From Acorus gramineus (Eukaryota > Streptophyta > Magnoliopsida > Acorales > Acoraceae), in NCBI GenBank assembly GCA_030737835.1, contig JAUJYN010000061.1, positions 198,831 through 262,830 on the forward strand: 64,000 nucleotides of DNA. Direction: 5' to 3'. Made by a program: the position numbers and the translations under genes. Of the stretch, positions 21,588 through 33,214 are shown in pieces. The first letter of the stretch is position 1. Every line of letters begins with the position of its first letter. The notes below the pieces were generated by a model, which did not search any database, was not told the origin of the DNA, and saw only the letters and a list, made by a program, of their open reading frames with translations.

Positions 21588-24014
21588 GTGAGTGGTACAA
21601 CCCAACCCAGTAGGGAGGCGCTATAAGCACTTGGGCGTATACCGTCCTCCCCTGGGGCACCATAGGCTATATTAACTTGTGTAATCCATGCAAGCATGAT
21701 TAAAATGTAGTATGCATGCTACCCTAGACTTTGTATGTTAGGGACTTGCACCCTTAGGATATGTGTAAGAGCCATGCATCCTGTCACCCTGTTCGCATGC
21801 TAGGAAGCCTCGACCTATGCATGTGTCCTACTAGTTTAATTTATTAAATTAAATGCTAGCATGTGATTATTTGCATGTCTTAGATAATATTATGGGGAGG
21901 GGCCTTGCGAGGTCATTGAGACCCGGGCTAGGGTACTCCGTGTTCCTTGTTTGGTTGTCGGGATGTCCTATATCGGGACCTCACGCTGCCCTCCCAAGGT
22001 TTCTTTTCTCAATAATATTTTAACCCTCGTTAATTATTATTATATACGTTCCCCGCATCTTGGTTATGCGCCCTGGAGGAATTCTGAAGAATTCATGACA
22101 TTAGAGTTGTTGTGATGTGTTGTCGGTGGATCCCAGTGGATCATATGCGTATGGATAGGCTGTTCTGTTCCCTTTGTTGGATCCGTGTAGAGACTACCCC
22201 GGCGTTAGAAAGGTTGTCCCGTGGAGGGGCTCCCATCAGTAGGCACCTCCTGATTTGGGACGGACTGTGCTGAATATGGGAGTGGCCAAGCGGCCTACGG
22301 AGTGGGGAGAGACTATCGGTGGACCAAGGGCGACCAACAGCCTAGTTAGTCCCAATATCCTATGTCACCATATTGAGGGGTGAGGGTGAGGGTGTGGTGG
22401 GTTGGCGATGTAGCTGTTATATATGTGTCACTTCTTGCCTTCTGGTAACCATTGGAGCATTCTGGCAGTTTTTGAGTTTTTTTGTTTTTCAATCGGAACA
22501 GCTAAAATTTTGGACTGTTAGCTATCGTCCTGTGTTTGAGGACCCCGATTGAAAATCTAACTGCATATTATGTGTCCTGGTGCCATTTTAAGCCACTCAC
22601 AAAAATTTCATCGAATTCCGGTACGTTTCAGAATTTCACAGTTCCGGGGCGTATCCCGGTTTTGACCGAGCGAGAAGTCATTGGGAGAGTTGACTCGGTC
22701 AAAGTGGCCCATGACTTGGTCAACCCTTTTTGTTTTTTTGTGTGGTTGAGTTGACCTAAGTCAAAACTCACTTAAATCTAATTAATCAAGCCTTAACCCT
22801 AGTTAACCCTAATTAAAGGGGTGTTGACTTATTTAAGTGAGTAGGAAAAGTTGCCTCCACTATTCATCTTCTCCTCCAAGTGATTTTCTCTCTCCCCCTC
22901 TCTCTTTTTCTTGATTTTGAGCCACCAAGAGTGCTTAGACCTCAAAACCCAAAGAAGAGAAAGGTAAGGGGAGCTCCCGATCTATCCACCGGTGGTTTCG
23001 GATTCGAGTTCCGGTGTGTTTAGCCCCTTCTCACCCCCTCTTTTCTCCTCTGATTTCAGCCCCTTTGAAGGTGGGAAGAGGCCTTGGTGGTGGAGGGCTT
23101 TGGGGAGGCGTTTCGGTGCACGAAGAGCTCCCGGTTCCCTTCTCTTCCTCTCCTTTCCTTGGGTAAGGCTTCTTTCCTTCCTTTTCTTGTTTAGATGTAT
23201 GTTAGGGGATGTTTTTGAGTGTGTGGTGGCGGATGGTGGCTGTGGGTGGTGGTTGGGGGCGGTCGGAGGCCACTGGTGGCCGGTGAGGGGTGGTAGGGTG
23301 GCTCGGGCAGGGTGGTTGTCTGTCTCGGGCAGGATGGCAGCACAGGCAGAAGCACAGGCAGCAGCAGAGCAGCTGGCAGGGCGCGCGCGCGCGTGCGCGC
23401 AAACATGCGCGCGGGCGTGCGCTCGGGTGGAGCTGGAGGACGTGTGGGGCGCGTGTGCTGGGCGCGGGTGTGCTGGACGCTGGGCGCTGAGCGCTGGGCT
23501 GGGCGCTGGGTGTTGGGCGCTGGGCGCGGGTGCTGGGCGCTGGGGCACTGGGGCGCTGGGCACCGTGCGGGAGCGTGCGCGTGGAGCGCTGCGCAGAGGC
23601 GCAGGCATGCTGTGCGCGCGCGGCGAGGCGAACTGTGGTGCGCGCGGGGTGCGCACGGGGCGATGCGCGCGGGGCGAGGCGCTGGGCGAGGGCGTGCAGT
23701 GTGCGCGCGGGCTGCTGCGCTGGGTGCAGTGAGCGCGCGGTGCACCTGGGGAGGCTCGGCAGCGTGTCCAGGCGTGCGGGCAGGGGCCCGGCAGTGCGCC
23801 TGGGCCCGCGGGCTGAGGCGTGGCGGTGCATCCGGGGGCGGGTGGCCGTGCGGGTGGTTGCCGGGGGTGCGGGAGTGAGTCGGGGTGCTCGGGCTAGCGT
23901 GCGTACGGGCCGTATGTACGTTTGCCCGAGTGTTGGGTATTTTTAGAGTATTTTTAGTGTATTTTTGGTGTATTTGTGGATTTTACTCACCAAGTTGATT
24001 ACCCTGTCTTGCAG

Positions 24015-24050
24015 ATCTTGACGGACGGTCGCGCGACGACCCGATTACCG
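24015..24050 (+). other. Putative 36-nt mini-exon, family A copy 5
   Basis: Between GTCTTGCAG and GTGAGTGG; reads LDGRSRDDPIT. Confidence 0.5.
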
Positions 24051-24741
24051 GTGAGTGGGACAATCCAACCCAGTTGGGAGGCGCTATATGCACTTGGGCG
24101 TATACCGTCCTCCCCTGGGGCACCATAGATTAATATGAACTTGTTTAATATGTAATTCATGCAAGCATGATTGATATGTAGTATGCATGTTACCCTAGAC
24201 TGAGTATGTTAGGGACTTGCACCCTTAGGTTGTGTAAGAGCCATGCATCTTGTCACTTTGTTATCATGCTAGGAAAGCCTCGGCCTATGTATGCGTCCTA
24301 TTAGTTTAATTTGTTAAATTAAATGCAACTGGTAATATTATAGCATGCCTTAGGGAATATTAAGGGGCCTTGCGAGGTCAACATCGAGACCCGGGCTAGG
24401 GTACTCCGTGTTCCTTGTTTGGTTGTCGGGATGTCCTATATCGGGACCTCATGGTGCCCTCCCAAGGTTTCTTTTCTCGTCTATATTAATGCATGTTCCC
24501 CGCATCTTGGTTATGCGCCCTGGAGGAATTCTGATGAATTCAAGTCACTAGAGTTGTAGAGATGTGTTGTCAGCGGATCCGAGTGGATCATATGCGTATG
24601 GATAGGCTGTTCTGTTCCCGTGGAGGGCTCCCATCAGTAGGCACCTCCTGATTTGGGACAGACTGTGCTGAATGTGGGAGTGGCCAAGCGGCCTACGGAG
24701 TGGGGATAGACTATCGGTGGACCAAGGGCGACCATCAGCCT

Positions 24742-25045
24742 AGTCAGTCCCAATATCCTATGTCACCTATTGAGGGGTGAGGGTGAGGGTGTATGGATGT
24801 GTATGGATGATTATCAGTCCCAATATCCTATGTCACCTATTGAGGGGTGAGGGTGAGGGTGTATGGATGTGTATGGATGGTTATCAGTCCCAATATCCTA
24901 TGTCACCTATTGAGGGGTGAGGGTGAGGGTGTATGGATGTGTATGGATGTTTATCAGGCTAATAAGTCCCAATATCCTATGTCACCTATTGAGGGGTGAG
25001 GGTGAGGGTGTAGTGGTTCGGCGATGTAACGGACCACTGGATTTA
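24742..25045 (+). repeat. G-rich array, 70-bp period, in copy 5
   Basis: CAGTCCCAATATCCTATGTC recurs at about 24745, 24815 and 24885, with a fourth, slightly offset unit near 24965. Each is followed by GAGGGGTGAGGGTGAGGGTG. Only the last unit is followed by the hairpin, with arms AGTGGT and ACCACT. Confidence 0.85.
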
Positions 25046-25542
25046 TGTTGTTTATGCCACTTTGAGGCTGGTTGCTGATTAATTGTGGTTAATATAAACT
25101 GTGATGCATGGGTTGCGCTATTCACTGAGCGTGTGGCTCACCCCTCGCATAATTATTTTCTCCAGTGATTACTGAGGCGGACTTGAAGGAGGAGCTCCCT
25201 GAGCGACTGCACCAGTAGCGGAGTAGCGCTACGTCCCGCGAGTTTTTGAGGCCATCAGCATCCTTTTTATTGTATGTATATATTTCTGTGCTTGGGCACC
25301 CAGTTTGGATTGTGTTTGGATGTATTGTGTATATTGGCTCTCACAGGACGTTTGATTATGTATCGAGTCTGTAGTATGTTTTTGGATTACAGACTCCGTC
25401 TTTTAGCTTCCGCTATCTGTGTATATATCATGTCAGCTTTGCTTTCATCTGTGTTGTCATTTCAGTTGTTGTTTAGAGTATTTTATTGATCTCCTATATA
25501 GACTGCTGATATCATGTATACACTTGCCGCGTCCCGGGGACG

Positions 25543-28500
25543 TGTTATATATGTGTCACTTTTAACCTGCTGGTAACCGTTGGAGCGTTCTGGCAGTTTT
25601 TCATTTTTTTCGGTTTTCGATCGGAACCGCTAATTTTTGGACTGTTAGCTATCGTCCTGAGTTAGAGGACTCCGATTGGAAATCTAACTGCATATTTGGT
25701 GTCCTGGTGCCATTTTAGGCCTCTCACAAAAATTTCATTGAATTCCGGCAATGTTTCCGAAATTTCGCAGTTCCGGGGCGTATCCGGGTATTTTAAGTGA
25801 CTTGTCTATATAAATGAAATCTAATATTTCATTAGGCACTATTCATCATCCCTACCAATTGCTTCCTCTCTCTCCTTCTCCATTTTTCTTCCATTTGAGG
25901 CCCTTAGACCCCTCAAACCCAAAAACCTAAAGCATAGGAAGTGTAGATCGGGTCCCGATCTACACCCCGGTGCTTTCAAATCCGGATTCCGGTGAGTTTT
26001 ACCCCTCCATCCCCCCTCTCTTCTTCCCTCATTTGGGCCATTTCGGAGGCCAAGAGAGATCCGGGCGTTGGAAGCCTTTTGGGAGAGGTTTCGGTGCGCG
26101 GAGAGCAACCGGACTTCCCTTCCTCCCCTTGGTAAGCCTCTTTTTCCTCTCTTTTCTTGTATAGATGTATGTTAGGAGGTGGGTATGAGGTTGGGAGGCG
26201 GTCGGCGGCAGTGGGTGGCCGTCGGAGGGCTGTGGGTGGTGGTCGGAGGCCTTGGGGTGGCCGGAGGTGGGTGGTAGGGGAGCTCGGGCTGGCAGGCTAG
26301 CAGTCCCGGGCAGCAGGCAGCACCGGCAGCAGCACAGGCGGTGCAGCAGCAGGGCGCGCGCGCGCGTGCGCGCGGACGTGCGCGCGGGTTGGCGCTGGGC
26401 GTGCTGGGTGCTGGGCGTACGGGGCGCGCAGGGTAGGCTGGCAGGGCTAGTTCGGGTAGGATGGCTGGGCTGTGTGCGCTGGCAGGCCGGGCAGGCAGGC
26501 TGGGCGCGCAGGCGTGCTGGGCAGGAGGTGCTCGGGCATCAGGCGGGCAGTGCCAGGCGTGCAAGCGAGAGGTGCTCGGGCCACTCGGCGATGCGCGCAG
26601 GCAGGCAGCGCAGGCAGGCTGGTAGGCGCGCTGGGCGTGTGCTGCCAGGCGCGCTGGGAGCGTGCTGCGCGGGCGTGTGCGTGGGCTCTGGGTGAGGGTC
26701 CCGGGTGCTAGGCGCTGAGCGCTGGGAGCTGGTTGCGGATGCCGGGTGTGCTGGGCGAGGGTGCTGAGCGCTGGGCACAGGGGCGCTGGGCACCGCAGAG
26801 GAGCATGCGCGCGGGGCGCTGGGCACCGCAGAGGAGCGCGCGGGTAGAGGCTGGTGGTGCGCGCGGAGTGCGCGCGGGGCGGAGCTGGTGGTGCGCGCGG
26901 GCTGCTGCGGCGGGGCGCAGTGGGCGCGCGGCGCACCGGGTGGCTCTGCTGCGGGTCCAGGCGTGCGGGCAGGGGCCCGGCGGTGCGCCTGGGTGCGCGG
27001 GCTGAGGCGCGGCGGCGCGTCCGGCGGGCGGACGGCCGTGCGGGTGGTTGCCGTGGGTTCGGGAGTGAGTCGGAGTGCTCGGGCTAACGTGCGTACGGGC
27101 CGTATGTACGTTTGCCCGAGTGTTGGGTTCTTTTGGGTATTTTGTGAGTATTTTGATGTATTTGTGTATTTAACTCACCGTATAAATGTCTGTCTTGCAG
27201 ATCTTGACAGGCGGTCGCGCGAGGACCCGATCTCCGGTGAGTGGGACAATCCAACCCACTAGAGAGGCGTTATACGCAATTGGGCGTATACCGACCTCCC
27301 CTGGGGCACCATGGATATATATTAACCTGTTGTAAAGTGTATTTCATGCGAGCATGATTTTAAAATGTAGAATGCATGCTACCCTAGACTTTGCATGTTA
27401 GGGACTTTCACCCTTAGGATATGTGTAAGAGCCATGCATCATGTCCCCCTGTTCTCATGCTAGGAAGCCTTGGCCTAAGCATGTGTCCTACTAGTTTATT
27501 TATTTAATTAAATGCTAGTGTATGATAAACTGCATGCCTTAGATGATATTATAGGGAGGAGCCTTGTGAGGTCAACACTGAGACCCGGGTTAGGGTACTC
27601 CATGTTCCTTGTTTGGTTGTCGGGGTGTCCTGTATCGGGAACTCATGCTGCCCTCCCAGGGTTTCTTGTCCCAATAATATTATAAGAAATGTTATACCAT
27701 ATTATATGATTATTAGCATATTTAGTGAATATTATAGGGGAGGGGCCTTGCGAGGACAGCGGTGAGACCCGGGCTAGGGTACTCCGTGTTCCTTGTTTGG
27801 TTGTCGGGGTGTCCTATATCGGGAACTCACGCTGCCCTCCCAAGTTTCTTTCCCCCAATGATATTCCACCCTTGCTAATTATTATGTATGTTCCCCGCAT
27901 ATTGGTTATGCGCCTTGGAGGAATTCAGAGGAATTCATGACATTTGAGTTGTAGAGATGCGTTGTCGGCGGATCCGAGTGGATCATATGCGTATGGATAG
28001 GCTGTTCTGTCCCCTTCGTTGGATCCGGTAGAGGCTGCCCCAGCGTTAGAAAGGCCGTCCCTTCCAAGGGTTCCCATCAGTAGGCGCCTCCCGATATTTG
28101 TGACGGACTGTGCTGAAGTTGTGGGTGATAGCCAAGCGGCCTACGGAGTGGAGGAGAGACTACCGGTGGACTAAGGGTGACCAACAGCCTAGTCAGTCCC
28201 AAAATCCTATGTCACCCGTGGTAGGGTGAGGGTGAGGGTGTAGTGGGTTGGCGATAAGCAACCCACTGGAGTTGTGATTGGATGATTATCAGTCCCAAAA
28301 TCCTATGTCACCCGTTGTAGGGTGAGGGTGAGGGTGTAGTGGGTTGGCGATTGAGCGACCCACTGGTTTGAGTATTTGTTACCATTTTGTGGTTGTTAAT
28401 AAGAGATTGTGGATTATTAAGATCTGAATTGTGGTCAATATTGTCTGTGATGCATGGGTTGTGCCGTTCACTGAGCGTGTGGCTCACCCCTCGCATATGT

Positions 28501-28914
28501 TTTTCCCCAGTTGCCACTGAGCCTGAGCTGGAGCCGGAGCAGCAGTTGGAGCTTTCCGAGGGATTCCTTCAGTAGCGGAGCAGCGCTACGTTCCGCGAGT
28601 GCCAGAGGCTATCAGCATCCCTTCTTGACTGTATGTTTTTTATTTCCGTGCTTGGCACGCGTATGTATATATTCAGTTATGTTTGTGTATATTGGCTCTC
28701 ACAGGACAGATGATTGAGTATCGAGTCTGTAGTATGTTTATTTACAGATTCAGTCTTTTGCTTCCGCATTTGGTGTATATATCATGTCAGCCTCTTTGTT
28801 GTCTGTGTGTCATTCTGGTTGTTTGTGTATGATATATTATTGACCTCCTGTGTAGATTCTGATATTATATATACACTTGCCGCGTCCCGGGGACGGCCGC
28901 CCTGGGGCGTGACA
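25543..28914 (+). mobile_element. Family A insertion, copy 6 (subfamily 1), abutting copy 5
   Basis: It starts exactly where copy 5 stops and ends GGGGCGTGACA at 28914. Its last 35 bases carry an extra GCCGCCCT-like stretch, as if its own end and the displaced end of copy 5 had been collapsed together. It retains the TATA box, palindrome (about 25941-25965), GC block, mini-exon (27201-27236), doubled module, two hairpin units and acidic last exon ending at TAG (28573-28575). The most economical reading is insertion into the last bases of copy 5 and later loss of the duplicated tail. Confidence 0.75.
27201..27236 (+). other. Putative 36-nt mini-exon, family A copy 6
   Basis: Between GTCTTGCAG and GTGAGTGG; reads LDRRSREDPIS. 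Confidence 0.5.
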
Positions 28915-30609
28915 AGCGACCCACTGGATTGTAAGTCCCAATATCCTATGTCACCTATTGAGGGGTGAGGGTGAGGGTGTAGTGGGTTGGCGATGTAGCG
29001 ACCCACTGGTTTTGTGTAGTGCCTGGCACTTTGAGGCTTGCATAATGAGATTGTGGTTAATATAACTGTGATGCATGGGTTGTGCTGTTCACTGAGCGTG
29101 TGGCTCACCCCTCGCATATATTTTTCTCCAGTGTCATCTGAGTCGGATCTGGAGAAGAAGCTCCCCGAGGGACTTCATCAGTAGCGGAGTAGCGCCACGT
29201 CCCGCGAGTATCAGAGGCTATCAGCATCCCTTTTGATTGTATGTATTATATTCCGTGCTTGGGCACGCGTTTGTATTCTATTTGGATGTCTTTGTATATA
29301 TTGGCTCTCACAGGATAGTTGATTATGTATCAAGTCTGTAATATGTCTTTGAGTTACAGATTCAGTCTTTTAGCTTCCGCTATTTGTGTATATATTATGT
29401 CAGCCCCTTTGTTGTCGGTGTTGAAATTGTGATGTTGTTGAGTATGTTATTGACTTCCTGTATTGACTGCTGATATCATATATACGCTTGCCGCGTCCCG
29501 GGGACGCCCGGGGCGGACAAGTTTCACCTAGCCACCCCTTAAGTCGACCCCAAACCGCCTCCCTAGATGGGACATAAAGCAGCATTTAATGCTGATGATT
29601 GCGGCGGTTTGTGCCCTTTAGCCGCCCCATCTTGGCTGGTTCAACCTTAGTAACCGACCCAAGCCTTCGCTTGTCAAAGATGGGATGTTTGGCAGGTCAT
29701 GATGGGGGCGGGCTACTTGAGAGTAGCCGCTCCTCACTGGGCGGCTAGTTTCAACTAGCCGCCCCTCACCTGGACACTGTCAGGCCACAAAGATTTGATG
29801 GAAGGTCAAATTAAGCACCTTATTACCCTTTTTTGATCTATTATCCAGTGAACACTCCCCTACACTTTTCTTTTTACTATAAATAGGTGGTCTCCAAGCA
29901 CTTCTTCCATCATCAGGAATCCAATCCATTACAACACCGCCAATTCAAAACAAGGCTTACATTTCATTCCCAAGCCCACACCCTACACTACCACTTCAAA
30001 ACCCTTGAGAGAGAAAGTGAGAGAGAAATCCATTTCCTACACCAAATCACTCTCCAAATCCACTCTCCAAAACCCAGGTTAAACCTAGCTTAACCTTTGC
30101 CAAACACCCAAAACCAAACCCTACCCAGGTTCTGCCCAAGTTGAACCAGGTCCCAGGCGCCCTGTACCAGGCGGCTAAACCCGACTAGCCGGCCCTTCCC
30201 CTAGCCCCCTTGAGTCCCAACTCTCCTTTAGTCAAGTTCCCGAAACAGAATAGGATTCCTATTTTCACCTCTGCGTGCGACATGCCCGTATCCCAGAGCG
30301 GGGACCCCACAAACTCCCCCACGAAGGCGATCAAATCAGACCTGAATTTTTTCTGCATTTTTAGAAAAGCAGGTGGCGATCACAACCACCTCTGAATCCT
30401 CTTGAGGTCCTGTCGGCCGCCTCAGCAAGGAGCAAAAACCAACCCCCCACCACCCTTCCAAGAGACGATTCGACCGAGCCTGCCAAGGTGCGCACCGGAT
30501 CCGAACCATGAAGAACCACCACACACGCGGTGCCACTCGCCACCCACAAAACTGGAAGGAAGGAGAGGAAGCCTTTTCTAGATCCCCTTCCTATAATCCG
30601 ATACTGACA

Positions 30610-30632
30610 GCCTGGCGATCACGGTGGGACCT
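30610..30632 (+). promoter_or_regulatory. Primer-binding-site region, outer element B
   Basis: GCCTGGCGATCACGGTGGGA directly follows the LTR end GATACTGACA. The same sequence follows the inner LTR at 32854. Position and conservation fit the minus-strand primer site; the tRNA was not identified. Confidence 0.6.
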
Positions 30633-30764
30633 CCCACGTGAAAACAACCAAAGGTAACCCCCTTCCGCTTCCCTCCATAACTTGACTAGAATGCCATCAC
30701 CCATCTAGGAAAGCTAGAATTTCCCACCCCTTAAGTCTAGCCCTCCTCTACTTTGCATTACAAC

Positions 30765-30945
30765 ATCCTTTACTGCTTTAAGCCGCACATAGCTGCGCAC
30801 CCTTTTACCACTTTAATCACATCTATTTACTGCTTTAAGCCGCACACAGCTACGCACCCCTTTACTGCTTTAAGCCGCACACAGCTACGCACCCCTTTAC
30901 CACTTTATTTACTGCTTTAAGTCTGTATTCATTTACACCTAGGCT
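30765..30945 (+). repeat. Short tandem repeat in element B leader
   Basis: TTTACTGCTTTAAGCCGCAC followed by an AGCTGCGCACCCC-like segment is repeated three to four times before gag. The inner copy has the same array at about 33017-33175. It lies in the untranslated leader. Confidence 0.8.
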
Positions 30946-30961
30946 TTTCCATATTCATACC

Positions 30962-31656
30962 ATGGAGGCCTATACCCATGAGAAAATAGTAGAGGAGAAA
31001 AACAACCAGGGAGACCAAACCGCCCAATTCCTCAGCCACCTAGAGGAAAGATGGCTACCCTAGGGTACCAATCGGTCGAGGACATGTTCAATGACCTCAC
31101 CAACTATCACCAGGCCAAGACCTTGAAGCAGGAAACTCTTACCAAGACCCCCAAGGCTTGCCCCACCCCCAATACACTACCAACACCCGATTTCCCGGTA
31201 AATACGAGTCCAAGCCCTTTGTGCCCCCAAACACATTGGATGAAACGTTGGATGAAACCATCCGGAGAATCCTCTCCAAAACTGGCCCTTCTACCCCCAA
31301 ACATGTCTCTGCACAACCTGAGACAGATCCCGTCAGTCCACCTACTGCAGGGGTTTAAAATCCTAAAATTTCACCGGTACAAAGGTCGTGGAGACCCAGA
31401 CGTTCATTTGACCGCCTTTTATCTAGATGCCCGACCGTTTCTAGATAACCAACCTCTGCTAATATTTCTCTTCCAAAAAACATTGGAACGAGAAGCACTG
31501 CAATGGTTCTCTACCCTCCCTGTAGATCATTTGTCAAACTTCTCGATTGTAAGCGAGAAGTTTCTAGGTCGCTACGGTTATCAGAGGATTAGGACTCCCT
31601 CTATTTCAAACCTGACCATAGAAAGAATGAGGCCTAGGGAGGAATTTGAATAGTAC
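30962..31656 (+). pseudogene. Outer element B gag, 5' part, cut by the inner copy
   Basis: It begins MEAYTHEKIVEEKNNQGDQT. It loses frame near 31050 by one missing base relative to the inner copy, then continues open to 31653 with FYLDARPFLDNQPLLIFLFQ, EALQWFSTLPVDHLSNF and GRYGYQR, a typical Ty3/gypsy gag core. It ends REEFE then TAG, and the inner element begins three bases later. Confidence 0.85.
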
Positions 31657-32853
31657 TGTAAATACCCTAATTTTGACCGTCCAAAGAAAAAAAATTTACT
31701 TCAAGTATTATTGGAAACAACCACATTTGGACATCTAATAGAAAAGCTCCCTCAGAAACCAAAACCAGAAAACCTAAGTCCAACACTTAGAAAAATCTAA
31801 GAGCCTGGATGGGGCGGCTACTTGTAAGTAGCCGCCCCATACCGGGTGGCTAGTTTTAGACTGACCCCAAACCGCCTTCCCGGATGGGACATAAAGCAAG
31901 CATGATTGCGGCGGATTGTCTCTTTTTGTCACCCCATCTCAGCCGGTTCAACCTTAGTAACCGACCCAAGCCACCGCTTGTCAGAGATAGGACGTTTGGC
32001 TGGCTATGATGGTCACTGGGCGGCTAGTTCTAACTAGCCGCCTCTCACCTGGACATTGCCAGAGAACAAAGATCTAATTGGAGGTCAAATCAAGCACCTT
32101 ATTACCCATTTTGATCTATTGTCCAGTGGACACTCCCTTACACCCCTTTTACTATAAATAAGGGGTCTCCAAACACTTCTTCCATTCATTCCCAATCATC
32201 AAATACTTCCCAATAACTCACAATCATATCATCCAATCCATTCCCCACACCACCATTTCAAAACCCTTGAAAGAGAAACTCATTTCCTACACCAAATCAC
32301 TCTCCAAAACCCAGGTTAAACCCAACTTAACCTCTGCCAAACACTCAAATCAAACCCCACTCAGGTTCTGCCCAAATTGAACCAGACACCAGGCGGCTAC
32401 CCCTAACTAACCGCCCCCCACCAGGCGGCTAAACACCACTAGCCGTCCCATCCCCTAGCCCACCAGAGTCCCAATTCTCTTTTAGTCAAGTTCCCGAAGC
32501 AGAAGAGGATCCCTGTGTTCACCTTTGTGTACGGCATGCCCATGTCTCAGAGCGGAGACCCCACAAACTCCCCACGAAGGTGATCAAATCCACCCCAACT
32601 TTTCCTGCTTTTTGAGAAAAGCAGGTGGCGATCACAACCACCCCTGAATCCTCTTGAGGACCCGTCGGCCGCCTCAGCCAGGAACGAAAAACCAACCCAC
32701 CACCCCTTCTGAGAGACGATCTGATCGAGCCTGCCAAGGCGCAGCTCTCCGGATCCGAGCCTCCGAAGAACCCCCACACACGCAGACCGCCGAAGGACCA
32801 AGAAGAGAGAGAGGAAGGCTTTCTGGAGCACCTTCCAAAATCCGATACTGACA
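31657..32853 (+). repeat. Inner element B 5' LTR
   Basis: Runs from TGTAAATACCCTAATTTT to GATACTGACA. It is clearly more diverged from the other two B LTRs than they are from each other. It contains a perfect GC-rich hairpin at 31811-31838 (arms GGGGCGGCTACTT and AAGTAGCCGCCCC). The 5 bases before it are AGTAC; no matching right-hand copy was found. Confidence 0.85.
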
Positions 32854-33214
32854 GCCTGGCGATCACGGTGGGACCACCCTCGTGAAAGACAACAAAAGGT
32901 AATCCTCTTCTGCTTCCTTCCAATAAACCTGACTAGAATGTCATCACCCCTCTAGGAAAACTAGGATTTCTCACCCCTCAAGTCTGACCCTCCACTACTT
33001 TGCATTACAACATCTCTTTACTGCTTTAAGCCGCACACAGCTGCACACCCCTTTACTGCTTTAAGCCATACACAGCTGCGCACTCCTTTACTGCCTCACA
33101 CAGCTGCGCACCCTTTACTGATTTAAGCCGCACACAGCTGCGCACCCCTTTACCGCTTTATTTATTGCTTTAAATATGCATTCATTTACACCTAGGCTTT
33201 TCCATATTCACACA

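Larger units (their letters stand above)
22415..25542 (+). mobile_element. Family A insertion, copy 5 (subfamily 2), inside copy 4
   Basis: It starts TGTTATATATGTGTCAC after GTAGC and runs to CGTCCCGGGGACG, missing only the last 14 or so bases where copy 6 begins. On the right, after copy 6, the host resumes with AGC rather than GTAGC, consistent with a TSD GTAGC that lost two bases. It shares the subfamily tract with copy 4. It has a 70-bp array of G-rich units (24742-25030) and a hairpin with its own paired changes near 25010-25045. Confidence 0.75.
20034..29519 (+). mobile_element. Family A insertion, copy 4 (subfamily 2), interrupted by copies 5 and 6
   Basis: The left part is 20034-22414 and the right part 28915-29519. 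The sequence breaks at GGTTGGCGATGTAGC and resumes at AGCGACCCACTGG, which rejoin to the normal hairpin unit. The TSD AGTTT is perfect (20029-20033 and 29520-29524), so the host site is the LTR of element B. The terminal GGGGCGTGACA has lost one T. It carries the mini-exon (21552-21587) and a final acidic exon near 29131-29183. A subfamily-specific tract containing GAGCGAGAAGTCATTGGGAG follows the U3-like part. Confidence 0.85.
19836..30609 (+). repeat. Outer element B 5' LTR, split by family A insertions
   Basis: The LTR pieces are 19836-20033 and 29525-30609, about 1.28 kb together, with TG at the left and GATACTGACA at the right. The 3' LTR at 43675-44982 matches both pieces better than the inner LTR at 31657 does, for example in the leader around 29905-30015. 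It contains GC-rich hairpins built on GGCGGCTA and TAGCCGCC. Confidence 0.85.
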
